Source: Streptomyces aurantiacus
GTDB lineage: Bacteria > Actinomycetota > Actinomycetes > Streptomycetales > Streptomycetaceae
Reading direction: 5' to 3'
Length of the DNA stretch: 64,000 nt
Assembly (NCBI RefSeq): GCF_027107535.1
Contig: NZ_CP114282.1
Coordinates: forward strand, 186,001 to 250,000
The notes under the pieces were generated by a model. The model saw only the letters and a list, made by a program, of their open reading frames with translations. It made no database searches and was not told the origin of the DNA. Below, one piece after another: positions 34,366-43,831 of the stretch (its first letter is position 1; every line of letters starts with the position of its first letter). The translations under genes were made by a program, and so were the position numbers.

Positions 34366-36033
34366 ATGACTACTGCTGCACCCGAACCACCGTCCAGCAC
34401 GCAGCCGTACTGGCCGCACTGCGGCCACGGCGCGACCCTGGCCGATCCGGTCGGCTGCCACGGCATCCGCGTCGGTGACCGCACCGCCTGCCTGGCTCAC
34501 TTGGAAGAAGTCGACCGCGCCGCCTACCTCGCGGCGTTGCCCCCCGGCGCCGACATCGACCACCGCGGCACCCCCTTTACCACTGAGCTGCTGGACCAGC
34601 TACTAACCGCCCTACGCGAGCCCTCCACCGGTCAGGCCCACATCGGCGTCGCCATGTTCGCCTGGGCCTCATTCTCGGGCGACGCCCAGTTTGACAAGGT
34701 GTCCTTCTCCGGGGACGCCTGGTTCGCGCAGGTGTCCTTCTCCGGGGACGCCCTTTTCAGCGGGGCGTCCTTCTCCAGCGACGCCTGGTTCATTGGCGCG
34801 TCCTTTTCCGCCGACGCCTGGTTCGGAAATGTGTCCTTCTCCGGCGACACCCAGTTCGCCTGGGTGTCCTTCTCCGGCAACGCCCATTTCCATGGGGCAC
34901 GGTTTGAACTGGCACCACGCTTTGGGCCGCTGGTGTGCGGTAAGCGAGTGGCATTGGACGCTGCGGTGTTCCAGCAGCCGGTGACGATGAAGATTGCCGC
35001 CCGCCAGGTGAGCTGTGCGCGCACCCGGTGGGCATCGGCCGCCACGTTGCACCTGCGCTACGCCGAATTGGACCTGCAAGACGCCGTCTGCGAGTACCCA
35101 GTGATGGTTTCCGCCCGCCCCACCCCTTTCCCCATACACGACGAGGCTGGTTCCTGGTCACCGGAGTCAGAGTTGTCCGATCTTGAGGCCGAGGTGGGCG
35201 TGACGTCGGTGGGCGGGGTGGATGCCGCGCACTTGGCGCTGCACGACATCGACCTGAGCAGGTGCCGGTTCGCTGGCGCCGTCCACCTCGACCAGCTGAA
35301 GGTCGACGGCTGGTGCACCTTCGCCACCACCCCCACCAACTGGAGCCGACGTTTCCCCTGGCGATGGAGCCGGCGCAACACCTTGATCGAGGAACACCAT
35401 TGGCGCGTCCGCACCGCCCGCCACCCCGGCCGGGCCACCGCCCGTGGCTGGACGAGCCAGCCACGGGACGCCCCGGAGCTGAAGCCGGCGGCGGTGGCAT
35501 CGCTGTACCGGCAGCTGCGCAAGTCCCTGGAGGACGGCAAGAACGAGCCGGACGCCGCCGACTTCTACTACGGCGAGTGCGAGATGCGCCGCCATGACAC
35601 CGGCCGACCCTGGGGGGAGCGGGCGCTGTTGAGCGCTTACTGGGCCCTGTCCGGGTACGGGCTGCGCGCCACCCGTGCCCTGGCCTGGCTGGTGGCGGCC
35701 ATGGCCGCCACCATTGCGGTGATGATGCTGTGGGGCCTGCCCACCGACGACCCGAAACCGACCACCACCGGCCGCCAGGTCACTGCCGGGCAGAAGATGG
35801 TCCTCACCACTGATACTCCCGACCCGGTCAATCCCACCGGCCCGCTGATCGAACGCGTCACCACCGAACGATGGGAGAAGAGTCTGCGGGTGGTGATCAA
35901 TTCGGTGGTCTTCCGCTCTTCCGGCCAGGACCTCACCACCACCGGTACCTACACCGAGATGATCTCCCGGTTGGCCGAACCCGTCCTCCTGGGACTGGCC
36001 GTCCTCGCCGTCCGCAGCCGCGTCAAACGCTGA
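34366..36033 (+). CDS. pentapeptide-repeat membrane protein
   Basis: 555 aa from ATG 34366. The N-terminus has Cys/His residues (CGHG, CHG). Residues about 95-180 are paired pentapeptides with a 10-residue period (SFSGDAWFAQ, SFSGDALFSG and so on), forming a right-handed beta-helix. Weaker beta-helix repeats continue to about 320. A helical region with SLYRQLRKSLEDGKNEPDAA leads to a membrane segment near residues 435-458 and a final hydrophobic helix. The C-terminal region, with two hydrophobic helices, resembles small ion-channel-like ends attached to pentapeptide proteins in Streptomyces. Role unknown. Confidence 0.75.
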   Translation: MTTAAPEPPSSTQPYWPHCGHGATLADPVGCHGIRVGDRTACLAHLEEVDRAAYLAALPPGADIDHRGTPFTTELLDQLLTALREPSTGQAHIGVAMFAWASFSGDAQFDKVSFSGDAWFAQVSFSGDALFSGASFSSDAWFIGASFSADAWFGNVSFSGDTQFAWVSFSGNAHFHGARFELAPRFGPLVCGKRVALDAAVFQQPVTMKIAARQVSCARTRWASAATLHLRYAELDLQDAVCEYPVMVSARPTPFPIHDEAGSWSPESELSDLEAEVGVTSVGGVDAAHLALHDIDLSRCRFAGAVHLDQLKVDGWCTFATTPTNWSRRFPWRWSRRNTLIEEHHWRVRTARHPGRATARGWTSQPRDAPELKPAAVASLYRQLRKSLEDGKNEPDAADFYYGECEMRRHDTGRPWGERALLSAYWALSGYGLRATRALAWLVAAMAATIAVMMLWGLPTDDPKPTTTGRQVTAGQKMVLTTDTPDPVNPTGPLIERVTTERWEKSLRVVINSVVFRSSGQDLTTTGTYTEMISRLAEPVLLGLAVLAVRSRVKR

Positions 36034-36086
36034 CCCGTCCCTCACACGGCAGAGAGACAACGCGACGTCTACTGGGCTGAAGTGAT

Positions 36087-36102
36087 CGGTGCGTTCGCAC
36101 CG
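36087..36102. terminator. short hairpin after pentapeptide gene
   Basis: cggtgcgttcgcaccg is a 7-bp stem with a minimal TT loop, 54 bp after the gene. There is no U tract, as is common in Streptomyces. Possible terminator. Confidence 0.4.
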
Positions 36103-36114
36103 CCCCGAGGTGCC

Positions 36115-36170
36115 GCACGGAAGATTTCAGTACCCCCAGGTCACAGGGCTGCCCCTGAAATCTTCCGTGC
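36115..36170. repeat. 16-bp perfect inverted repeat with 24-nt spacer
   Basis: gcacggaagatttcag (36115-36130) and its exact reverse complement (36155-36170). It could be a strong hairpin terminator, a regulator site or the ends of a tiny non-autonomous element. A related string, gcaccagagctttcagt, occurs at about 34290 on the other side of the pentapeptide gene. Confidence 0.8.
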
Positions 36171-36239
36171 AGTCCGACAGCTGCCAAGGTCCCGTTCCGC
36201 TACGGCGGCACCAAGCACCGCTGAACCTCTACTGCTCTA

Positions 36240-37364
36240 AGAGGTCGTTTTCATCCGTACTGCTCATATATAAACCGGTTCCCAGGGCGTGGGACTGTGG
36301 TGCGGAAGGGGCAGCGGGAGTGATTGGGGCCTGTGAATCGGATGGGGTGACGGGCGGTGCGGGATGAGGCTTGTTCCTGTCTCATCCCAGGACGCCCGGT
36401 TCTTCTGCGTGCTTCCGCCGTCACCGATGTGCGCCTGGGCGCACTTGGTCCGGAGCGGTATGCCGGAAGCATGTCTGCGCGACGTCCGTATCCGAGTGAT
36501 CTGTCCGATGCCCGCTGGGGGTTGGTCGAGCCGGTGTTGTCCGCCTGGCGCTTCGAGCGCCGCGGCAGGGCCCTGGACTTCGGCCGGCCGCCCGAGCATG
36601 ATCTGCGCGACATCATGGACGCGATCTTGTATGTGGACCGGACCGGGGTTCAGTGGCGCTACCTCCCGCACGACTTCCCGCACTGGAACACGGTTTACGG
36701 CTACTTCACGAAGTGGCAGCAGGAAGGTGTGTTCGCCCAGCTCAACGGTCTGCTCAGGCAGCTGTTGCGACAGAAGGAAGGACGGGAGTCCGAGCCGTCG
36801 GCCTGTGTGATCGACGCTCAGAGCGTCAAGACCTCCTCCAGCGTTCACGCCTCCAGCCAGGGCATCGACGCCGGCAAGAAGATCGTGGGCCGAAAGCGGA
36901 GCATCGTGACCGACACGCTCGGCCTGCTGCTGGCGGTGCTGGTCACCGCGGCCAGTGTCCAGGACTCCGTGGCCGGCACTCAGCTCCTCGACCAGGTTGC
37001 CGCCGGCCATCCCGGCATCCGCAAGGTGTGGGTCGACGGCGGCTACCGCCAGCACCTCGTCGAGCACGCCGCCACCCTCGGCATCGACATGGAAATCACC
37101 GCCCGCACACCCGGGACCAGGGGTTTCACCCCGATCCCGAAGCGGTGGGCGGTCGAGCGGACCTACGGATGGCTCATGCTCCACCGCCGCCTGGCCCGCG
37201 ACTACGAAACCCTTCCCGCCCGCTCCGAAGCCATGATCCATCTCGCCATGACCGACCTGATGGCCCGCCGCCTCACCGGCGAGAACACCATCTCCTGGCG
37301 CGACCCGACACCGCAGACCAAACATCTGATTCCGGGATAAAACACTGGAAGAAAACGACCTCTT
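36240..37364 (+). mobile_element. complete IS5-family element, about 1125 bp
   Basis: Terminal inverted repeats agaggtcgttttc are found at both ends (36240 on, and inward from 37364), flanked by TA on each side. One intact transposase is inside. It abuts a second, decayed IS5 relic at 37369. Confidence 0.9.
36471..37340 (+). CDS. IS5-family DDE transposase, intact
   Basis: 289 aa from ATG 36471 (MSARRPYPSDLSDARWGLV). Catalytic residues: Asp in ACVIDAQSVKT, Asp in KVWVDGGYRQH and Glu in KRWAVERTYGWLML. A single open frame and clean ends suggest recent insertion. Confidence 0.9.
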   Translation: MSARRPYPSDLSDARWGLVEPVLSAWRFERRGRALDFGRPPEHDLRDIMDAILYVDRTGVQWRYLPHDFPHWNTVYGYFTKWQQEGVFAQLNGLLRQLLRQKEGRESEPSACVIDAQSVKTSSSVHASSQGIDAGKKIVGRKRSIVTDTLGLLLAVLVTAASVQDSVAGTQLLDQVAAGHPGIRKVWVDGGYRQHLVEHAATLGIDMEITARTPGTRGFTPIPKRWAVERTYGWLMLHRRLARDYETLPARSEAMIHLAMTDLMARRLTGENTISWRDPTPQTKHLIPG

Positions 37365-37368
37365 AAAG

Positions 37369-37765
37369 GCCCTAACAAAGCCGTTGGACGTGGCGGTGGG
37401 TGATCAGGCAGACGGCGAGTCCGAGGAATGCTTCGTGGATGTCATCGCGTCGTCCCAGACGCCGGCCTCGTTCCAGGCCGCCAGACGGCGCCAGCAGGTC
37501 ATGCCGGATCCGAAGCCCAGCTCCTGCGGCAGGTACTCCCACTGGATGCCGGTGTGCAGGACGAACAGGATCCCGCACAGAGCCTGCCGGTCCGGCACCC
37601 GCGGTCTGCCCTCGACCAGCTTCGGACCTGGTCCGGGCAGTAACGGCTCGATCAGCGACCACAGTTCATCCGACACGATCCACGGCCGCGGCTAACGTTT
37701 CGCCACAACCAGACCAACGAGCAGACAAGCCAACAGTCACATGATCAACAGCTTTTGTTAGAGCC
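37369..37765 (-). mobile_element. internally deleted IS5 relic with both ends
   Basis: Inverted ends ggccctaacaaagccgttgg (37369) and ggctctaacaaaagctgttg (inward from 37765) remain. Between them the minus strand encodes only the transposase N-terminus (SDELWSLIEPLLPGPGPKL to GVWDDAM) joined to its C-terminus (DIHEAFLGLAVCLITHRHVQ) in another frame. About 500 bp of the catalytic core are gone, making a MITE-like 0.4-kb derivative. Confidence 0.75.
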
Positions 37766-37859
37766 AGTAAGAGGTAGACCTACGTGCCGGTCGTGGACCC
37801 GTGGCATGCAGCCAGCGGGCCCACCCTAATACGCGGCCGGGATCAGGCAGCGTCTTCCT

Positions 37860-38010
37860 CCGTGATCGGCGGCGGGATGTGGCTGCTGGACGTCCGCCCG
37901 ATGAAGCTGATCAAAAAAGAGGACGCGCTGAAGTTCGAGGCGGCCAGGGCAGTGGCGGCCGCCTACGGCTGGCGGTACTCGGTGGGCACACATCAACGCG
38001 GCAGCTGGAG
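37860..38010 (+). pseudogene. TnsA-like endonuclease fragment
   Basis: A short segment, WLLDVRPMKLIKKEDALKFE then AARAVAAAYGWRYSV, matches the strand-helix core of TnsA-like heteromeric transposase endonucleases found in Streptomyces (DVRP with a following Lys). It has no start and loses similarity at about 38005. It is a remnant of a Tn7-like transposition gene, in the 37766-38173 gap that otherwise holds nothing I recognise. Confidence 0.5.
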
Positions 38011-38173
38011 CGGCGGCGAGGCTCGAACTCGTTTATGTAGCACGCATGTCGACGCCTGCCAGAGAGGCACGACCCGGGGGAATCACCCAGTCGCACCCTG
38101 ACGCGCCCGGCTTCCCCCGGCTCTACGGTCCAAGCACCTCAGCCGCCTCCACGCACAGTGAGGAAGGTGCCCC

Positions 38174-39100
38174 ATGACCACCCCGTCCCGTGCCTCAGCC
38201 GCCTCCGCCCCAGCGGCGGACCCGCACCACCGCATCACCGACGAGGCCGGATTCACCAAGGTCACCTCGGACGCACGGCAGGTCGCCGCCGTGTACTTCT
38301 ATCTCCAACTCGACCCGCTGATCGACTGCGCGCACCACGTCGCGGCCGACTTCTTCCGCCGTCCGCAGCTATACACCGCGCTCGGCCGCCAGCCTTTGGC
38401 GCCGCGCCTCGCGGAACTGCACGCCCGGTACGGCACCGACGAGCGCATCCCGTCTAAGGCGCAGCGCGATGTCATCTACCAGGCCGTGTTCGGCCGCACC
38501 GTCGGCGGCAACCAGTCCGCCGAAGGCGACTTCGCACGGCTGAGCGCGGATCTGATCTCGGCGGCGGGCGCGTTCGCCGAGCGGGTCTTCGACACGGGCG
38601 AGGAGATGCTCCGCGAACGGGTCCGCACCTCGCACCGCCCGCTCAAGGACTACCTGACAGGCCTGGCCGGCGACGCCCTGGAGTGGGCGGCCGCCGACGC
38701 ACTGGCCGGGATCGCCCGCGACCGCGCGTACACGATCCTGCGCAACGCCGGGGTCTGCTCCGTCTTCGGCATCTCGACGCCGCCGCGCAAGGAATGGCCG
38801 TACGTCCCCGACGCCAACGCCGACAAACTCATCGAGGCGATTGGACAGCAGCTCGGCACCGGCGAAGGGCCCGCACTGACCCGCGAGAGCGTCAGCAACC
38901 GTCAGCGTGCGGCGCTGCGCGGCACCGAGGCGCTGATCTCCGTACTCGACTTCCAGGAGGACGGCAGCAACGAGGAGCTGACCTCGCTCATCACCCGCTG
39001 CTACACCTGGGGTGCCGCGCTGAGGAGCCTGGGCGACGCGTCCTGCGCGCAGCCGCTCGGTCTCGGTCCGGGCACCTCCGGCCGGCACGACAACGGGTGA
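38174..39100 (+). CDS. unknown operon protein 1 (308 aa)
   Basis: Starts at ATG 38174 after GAGGAAGG. A soluble, mostly helical protein without signal peptide or membrane span. Segments include RQVAAVYFYLQLDPLIDCAH, AQRDVIYQAVFGRTVGG and ALRGTEALISVLDFQ. I recognise no family. It is the first gene of a co-directional set of four with gaps of 9, -1 and 4 bp, so it is very likely co-transcribed and functionally linked to them. Confidence 0.7.
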   Translation: MTTPSRASAASAPAADPHHRITDEAGFTKVTSDARQVAAVYFYLQLDPLIDCAHHVAADFFRRPQLYTALGRQPLAPRLAELHARYGTDERIPSKAQRDVIYQAVFGRTVGGNQSAEGDFARLSADLISAAGAFAERVFDTGEEMLRERVRTSHRPLKDYLTGLAGDALEWAAADALAGIARDRAYTILRNAGVCSVFGISTPPRKEWPYVPDANADKLIEAIGQQLGTGEGPALTRESVSNRQRAALRGTEALISVLDFQEDGSNEELTSLITRCYTWGAALRSLGDASCAQPLGLGPGTSGRHDNG

Positions 39101-39109
39101 GGCCAGGAC

Positions 39110-42100
39110 ATGACCAGTGCCCAGGAGCCCGTGTTCGATTTCATGGTCGTGCGTGCACCCGAATCCCCCTCCGCCACCACCCTGGCCAGGCATTACATCC
39201 AGGACGAGGCGTTCGTCGCCGTGGGCGCCGACGATAGCGCGCCCGTCATCCGGTGCCGTGCCGAGGATCTGCACAGCGACAAGAGCCAATCGGTCGTCGG
39301 CAGGCTCGTGTTCGGCAAGGTCTTCTGCGACCCGGCAGGCGAGGACGACCCGGCCGAGCTGCGCACACAGGAGCTGATCGACTCACTTCTCAATCTGCTG
39401 CCGCACTACTTCCCGTGCGTCGAGTCACCGGACGAGGACACCGAGGGCACCCACGCCACGTCCTCCCGGGCGGACAACCGGCTGCCGCTCGACGACCTCG
39501 CCAGGCTCACCGTCGTCGCCCACAAGAACTGGCACGTCCTGCTCCCCGACCGGCTCGACTCACTCCCACAGGACAACCCGCTGATCGAGGGGCTCATGCG
39601 GGCCCTCTCCGTCATCAGCGAGGAACAGAAGGCGACGCCGTGGAAGGCCGGCCGGCTCCGCGAGCGACTCGCCGCGGTCTTCGGCGTACGGTGCGACGCC
39701 CTGCACACGCTCGTGTTCACGGCCGACGGGGCCCACACCGCCGACTACCGCAAGGCCCGCCGCACACTCTTCGACGCCCTCTGTTTCCTGTACGTGGTCC
39801 GCCGGCGCCATCTCGTCAACCTGGAAGCGATCATCGACGGGCTGCGCGTCCTACACCTGCTCCATCTCCTTGCCGTCGACGCCCTGTTGGCACGTGCGCG
39901 CGCGAACAAGAAGGTCACGCCCGGCGAACGCGCCCTGCTCGAAGCCCTCTGCACCTTCCATCCCCAGCTGCAGGGCTGGGACCTGGCCGCACCGGTGCGC
40001 GGTTTCCCGCTATTCGGCTCGGCCGCGGACCTCAGGGAGTGCATGCGGGCCTCGCCCGTGGTTCATCCGGTGTTCGCCCGGCTCTTTTGGTACGTGAAGC
40101 CGTTCAACGACATCAAGCCCATCGGTGTCGGCGACCTCAAGGTGGTACGCCAGTGGCTGACGGCGTATCTGCCCGGGGAGATCTCGCACATCCACAACGT
40201 GATGAAGGGCGAGACCAAGACCAACGACCACCGGCGGCTGGAGAAGTCCGACCAAACCTTCTCATTCAGTGACACCAGCAGCGAGGAGTCCACCCGGGAC
40301 GTCCAGACCACCCAGCGCTTCGAGGTCAAGAACGAGGCCGAGCAGGTAGTGAAATCCGCGCTCGGCGTCACCGCGAACGCCTCGGTCAGCTACAAGAGCG
40401 ACATGGTGCTCGCCACGGTCGGCGCCGGGTTCTCGTACAACCGGACCGCGGACGACACCACCCGCACCGCGCAGAACTTTGCTCGCGAGGTGATGGACAA
40501 GGCGGTGCAGCGGGTCACCAGTCAGACCGTCTCGCAGCGCAGCTCGGCGCTGCACCTGGAGACGGAGGAGAAGAACCTCCACACGTTCACCAACGACAAG
40601 GCGAACGCCACGCACGTGTCCGGTATCTACCGGTGGGTCGACAAGCAGTACACGGCCCAGGTGTTCAACTACGGCAAGCGCCTGATGTTCGAGTTCCTGG
40701 TGCCCGAGCCCGCCGCGTTCTGGGCCGCGTCCCGGCTGCGCGCCGTCGCCGACACACTGGACGTTCCGCAGCCACCGTGGCCGAAGCCGGTCGAGAAGGA
40801 GGTGGATCTCGGGTTCACGTGGCAGGAGGTGCCCAGCCGGTACGCCGCGCTGAGCATTCGCTACGACCTGCGCCATCTGCCGCGCCCCGAGCTGCTGCGC
40901 AAGATGGTGCTGCGGGACGCGGAGACCCGTATGAGCGTCTTCACCGCCAACAGCTTCGAGGAACCGCTCAACTACTCGAAGGTCTATTCCTGTCACATCG
41001 ACGGCGCCAAGGGCTACCAGGTCGCCACCGCGGAGCTGACGGCGAACTACAACTTCGAAGGACGCGACAAAGACAAGAAACGCAACGGGCTCGCGGTGCA
41101 GCTGGACCAACGCCTGGTCTGGGAGCGCTACGACGAACCGATGATCTACACCGAGCACCACACCGTGCAGCCGATCGAGCCCGTCCTGCCGACCTCGGAC
41201 GAGGTCGCCCTGCAGCTGCGCTTCAGCGGCAAGCTGGAGTACTACTCAGTCTCCCTCGGCATCGAACTCGTCCCCACCACCAAGACCATGGAGGACTGGC
41301 AGCACAACGTCTACGAAACCGTGCGCGAGGCCGAGCAGCGCAAGCTCGACAAGCGCTACGAGCAGGAGGCGGCCCGTTACGAAGCCGAACTCTCCGAGTA
41401 CCGGCAAAAGATCGAGGAGCTGAAGGCGCTCACCGTCCACGACGTGTTGCAGGGCCGCGCGAGTGCGGTGAACAAGGCGGTGATGGACGAGGAGATCAAG
41501 AAGCACTGTCTGACGCTGATCACCAAGGAGTTCGACACCGACGACACCGACGACCTGCTGCAGGGGGACGACCCGCTGACCGGCCGCACCACCAAGATCG
41601 ACCGCACTCTCTTCAAGGTCCACCGCAAGGCGGACCACTCGCCGCCGACCACCGCCGGCTTCGAGGCCTCCTCCGAGGAGGAGCAGTCCTATCCGTCGAT
41701 CAGCATCGACGCCGCCAGGAAGCGCGGCATCCATGTGCAGTTCCTGGAGCAGGCCTTCGAGTGGCACCACCTGTCGTATCTGTTCTATCCGTACTTCTGG
41801 GCCAAACTCCCGCGCTGGGTCGAGCTGATGAACCGCTCCGACGACACCGACCCGAACTTCACGGCCTTCCTGCGCGCCGGCATGGCACGGGTCCTGGTCG
41901 CGGTCACTCCCGCGTACGAGGACGCCGTACTGCACTATCTGGCCACCAGGCAGCCGTGGGCCGGCGGGCCCGCGCCCGTCATCGGCGATCCGCTGTTCCT
42001 GCCGCTGCACGAGGAGCTGCGCAAGCAGAGCGACGACCGGCTCGGCGGCGAACCGGACGGCGCCCCCTGGACGTTCGTGGTGCCTACGTCCCTGGTGAAA

Positions 42101-42178
42101 CTGCACGGCGGCCCCGACACGCTGCCCGACATCAAGGCCGAACGCGCGGCCCTCGACAAGCAGCCCGGGGAGGCGTGA
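39110..42178 (+). CDS. unknown operon protein 2 (1022 aa)
   Basis: From ATG 39110. The middle is distinctive: LPGEISHIHNVMKGETKTND, a Ser/Thr/Glu/Asp-rich stretch (FSFSDTSSEESTRDVQTTQR), a Gly/Ala/Ser beta-like stretch (GVTANASVSYKSDMVLATVG), a helix with AREVMDKAVQRV, then GIYRWVDKQYTAQVFNYGKR and MFEFLVPEPAAFW. A charged coiled coil lies near 740-790. I associate such blocks with large uncharacterised bacterial proteins but cannot name a family. No signal peptide or membrane span. Its stop overlaps the next start (TGATG). Confidence 0.75.
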   Translation: MTSAQEPVFDFMVVRAPESPSATTLARHYIQDEAFVAVGADDSAPVIRCRAEDLHSDKSQSVVGRLVFGKVFCDPAGEDDPAELRTQELIDSLLNLLPHYFPCVESPDEDTEGTHATSSRADNRLPLDDLARLTVVAHKNWHVLLPDRLDSLPQDNPLIEGLMRALSVISEEQKATPWKAGRLRERLAAVFGVRCDALHTLVFTADGAHTADYRKARRTLFDALCFLYVVRRRHLVNLEAIIDGLRVLHLLHLLAVDALLARARANKKVTPGERALLEALCTFHPQLQGWDLAAPVRGFPLFGSAADLRECMRASPVVHPVFARLFWYVKPFNDIKPIGVGDLKVVRQWLTAYLPGEISHIHNVMKGETKTNDHRRLEKSDQTFSFSDTSSEESTRDVQTTQRFEVKNEAEQVVKSALGVTANASVSYKSDMVLATVGAGFSYNRTADDTTRTAQNFAREVMDKAVQRVTSQTVSQRSSALHLETEEKNLHTFTNDKANATHVSGIYRWVDKQYTAQVFNYGKRLMFEFLVPEPAAFWAASRLRAVADTLDVPQPPWPKPVEKEVDLGFTWQEVPSRYAALSIRYDLRHLPRPELLRKMVLRDAETRMSVFTANSFEEPLNYSKVYSCHIDGAKGYQVATAELTANYNFEGRDKDKKRNGLAVQLDQRLVWERYDEPMIYTEHHTVQPIEPVLPTSDEVALQLRFSGKLEYYSVSLGIELVPTTKTMEDWQHNVYETVREAEQRKLDKRYEQEAARYEAELSEYRQKIEELKALTVHDVLQGRASAVNKAVMDEEIKKHCLTLITKEFDTDDTDDLLQGDDPLTGRTTKIDRTLFKVHRKADHSPPTTAGFEASSEEEQSYPSISIDAARKRGIHVQFLEQAFEWHHLSYLFYPYFWAKLPRWVELMNRSDDTDPNFTAFLRAGMARVLVAVTPAYEDAVLHYLATRQPWAGGPAPVIGDPLFLPLHEELRKQSDDRLGGEPDGAPWTFVVPTSLVKLHGGPDTLPDIKAERAALDKQPGEA

Positions 42179-43827
42179 TGCGCGCGGTCCTGGAGCTCGA
42201 CCCTGGCCCGGGCGTAGACCCGCCGCTCGTCACGGGGGGCGGCGGGTCCCTGTCCGATCCGAGGATGGCGCTGGTCGGGGCGTGGTGGCAGGCGCAGGTG
42301 TACGAGCCGTTCCGTACCCACGACGGAGCGCTGCTGCCGCACGACATGGTGATCGTGCCCGCCTCGCTCGACGGACGCAGTACCGTGTGCGGGCTGCGCT
42401 TCGACGAGCGGCTCCTCGAGGACATGCTGCGGGCGTATGGGCTGTTCGGCTGGGAGACGCTCAAGGCGGGCTACAGCCGGATGACGGCCGACGGCACCTG
42501 GCCGTGGCAGGCGGTCAAGCTGTACCTGGACACGATGAAGGTGGTCTCCGTGCTCGTCACACGGGCGCTAATCGGAATCGAGCACGCTGCCGTGCAGTTC
42601 GCCCGTACGAGCTGGGAAGCCGCAAGGGTGCAACTCGTCGGGTACCGCGACCTGTTCAGCCGGAGCGAGATCGTGGGCGCGGGCACCGAGCCCGAGGACT
42701 CGGGGCCGCGCATCATCGACGCCGAGATCGAGCGCGCCACGACCAGGCTTTGCCGCCGGTACGCCGTCGAGTCGGCCGAGGCCGAGCGGCTCGCCCGTCA
42801 GATGAACTGGCGCAACCAGAAGGTGCCGACGAAGCAGCGGGACAAGGGCAGTGGCGCGGACCTCTGGTACGAGGCCTTCGCCGCGCCGCACCGCGAGAAG
42901 CTCAAGGCCATCGAGAAGATCATCGCCGAGCTGCACACGGTGTTCCCCTCGGCCATCCTGGTCCTCGGCGATCTGCCCGTATCCGTACGGGAGTTACCCG
43001 AGTCCTCCGAGGATCCGCTTGCGGTGCGAAAGGCGGGCCTCGACCTCGCCCGGGCGATCACCGACAGGATCACCGCTCTCGTCGCCGACCTCGACGGGCA
43101 GCTCGCCACGGTCGGTCGGCCGAGGTCCACCGTCTGGCTGGAGTACACCCAGACGTTTCCACCCCCGCCCATCGATCTGCCCGAGGGCGGCCCCGAGCAG
43201 ACGGTCCTCGACATCGTCCTTGCCCGTACGGACAAGGAGCAGCGCCTCCTCGCCAATCCGCACCTGCTCGCCGACCTCACCTTCGAGGACGAGAGCGAGG
43301 CGGAGATCTGGCGGCGCAGGGTCCTGCTGCGCTACCGCAAGCGGCTCGCGCAGCACTTGGCGGAGAAGGCGCGCTCGACGAAGGAGTGGCAGACCCTCCT
43401 GAGCCTGCTCGCAAAGCTCGCCGCCGCTCTGTCGATCCTCGCGTTCCTCGCCTTCTTCCCGTTCGGCGCCGGCGCGGTGGCGGTGGCTCCCCTCCTTGTC
43501 GCCGCTCTGGATCTGGCCGCGGGCGCCGCCTTCTGGCTCGGTCTTGCGCTCATGACGGTCTCGGTCGTCCAGCTCCTTGGGGCGGCCGGGGACGCCGAGG
43601 ACGAGGCCCGCGACCTGCTGCACGTTCTCGCCCAGGACGACCCCGACGGGCTGCGCGCCGTGGGCGAACTGCTCGGCCACGCGAAGATGTTGCGTCAGTC
43701 GCTGGGCCCCATGTTCCTGGAGCTGGTCGTTCGGATCGGCGTGTCCAAGGTCGAGGGGCTGAACGCGGCATTCGAGGTGGAGGGGGCCGTGAGCGACATG
43801 GAGAGCCTCCTGGGGCCGGAGGGTTAG
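42178..43827 (+). CDS. unknown operon protein 3 with two membrane spans (549 aa)
   Basis: From ATG 42178, overlapping the previous stop. Mostly helical and charged. Near residues 412-465 two adjacent hydrophobic segments (ALSILAFLAFFPFGAGAVAV and LLVAALDLAAGAAFWLGLAL) form a hairpin in the membrane, followed by a helical tail. It could anchor the operon products or form a pore. Not recognised. Confidence 0.7.
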   Translation: MRAVLELDPGPGVDPPLVTGGGGSLSDPRMALVGAWWQAQVYEPFRTHDGALLPHDMVIVPASLDGRSTVCGLRFDERLLEDMLRAYGLFGWETLKAGYSRMTADGTWPWQAVKLYLDTMKVVSVLVTRALIGIEHAAVQFARTSWEAARVQLVGYRDLFSRSEIVGAGTEPEDSGPRIIDAEIERATTRLCRRYAVESAEAERLARQMNWRNQKVPTKQRDKGSGADLWYEAFAAPHREKLKAIEKIIAELHTVFPSAILVLGDLPVSVRELPESSEDPLAVRKAGLDLARAITDRITALVADLDGQLATVGRPRSTVWLEYTQTFPPPPIDLPEGGPEQTVLDIVLARTDKEQRLLANPHLLADLTFEDESEAEIWRRRVLLRYRKRLAQHLAEKARSTKEWQTLLSLLAKLAAALSILAFLAFFPFGAGAVAVAPLLVAALDLAAGAAFWLGLALMTVSVVQLLGAAGDAEDEARDLLHVLAQDDPDGLRAVGELLGHAKMLRQSLGPMFLELVVRIGVSKVEGLNAAFEVEGAVSDMESLLGPEG

Positions 43828-43831
43828 CGGC

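Noticed and set aside
38000..38045. tRNA-like T-arm (gagttcgagcctcg on the minus strand)
   Set aside because: The short hairpin resembles a T-arm, but no matching acceptor, D or anticodon arm is present within tRNA length.
40633..42177. Plus-strand frame extending upstream of the 42178 gene
   Set aside because: Arg/Pro-rich shadow of the 1022-aa gene; the real start is the overlapping ATG at 42178.
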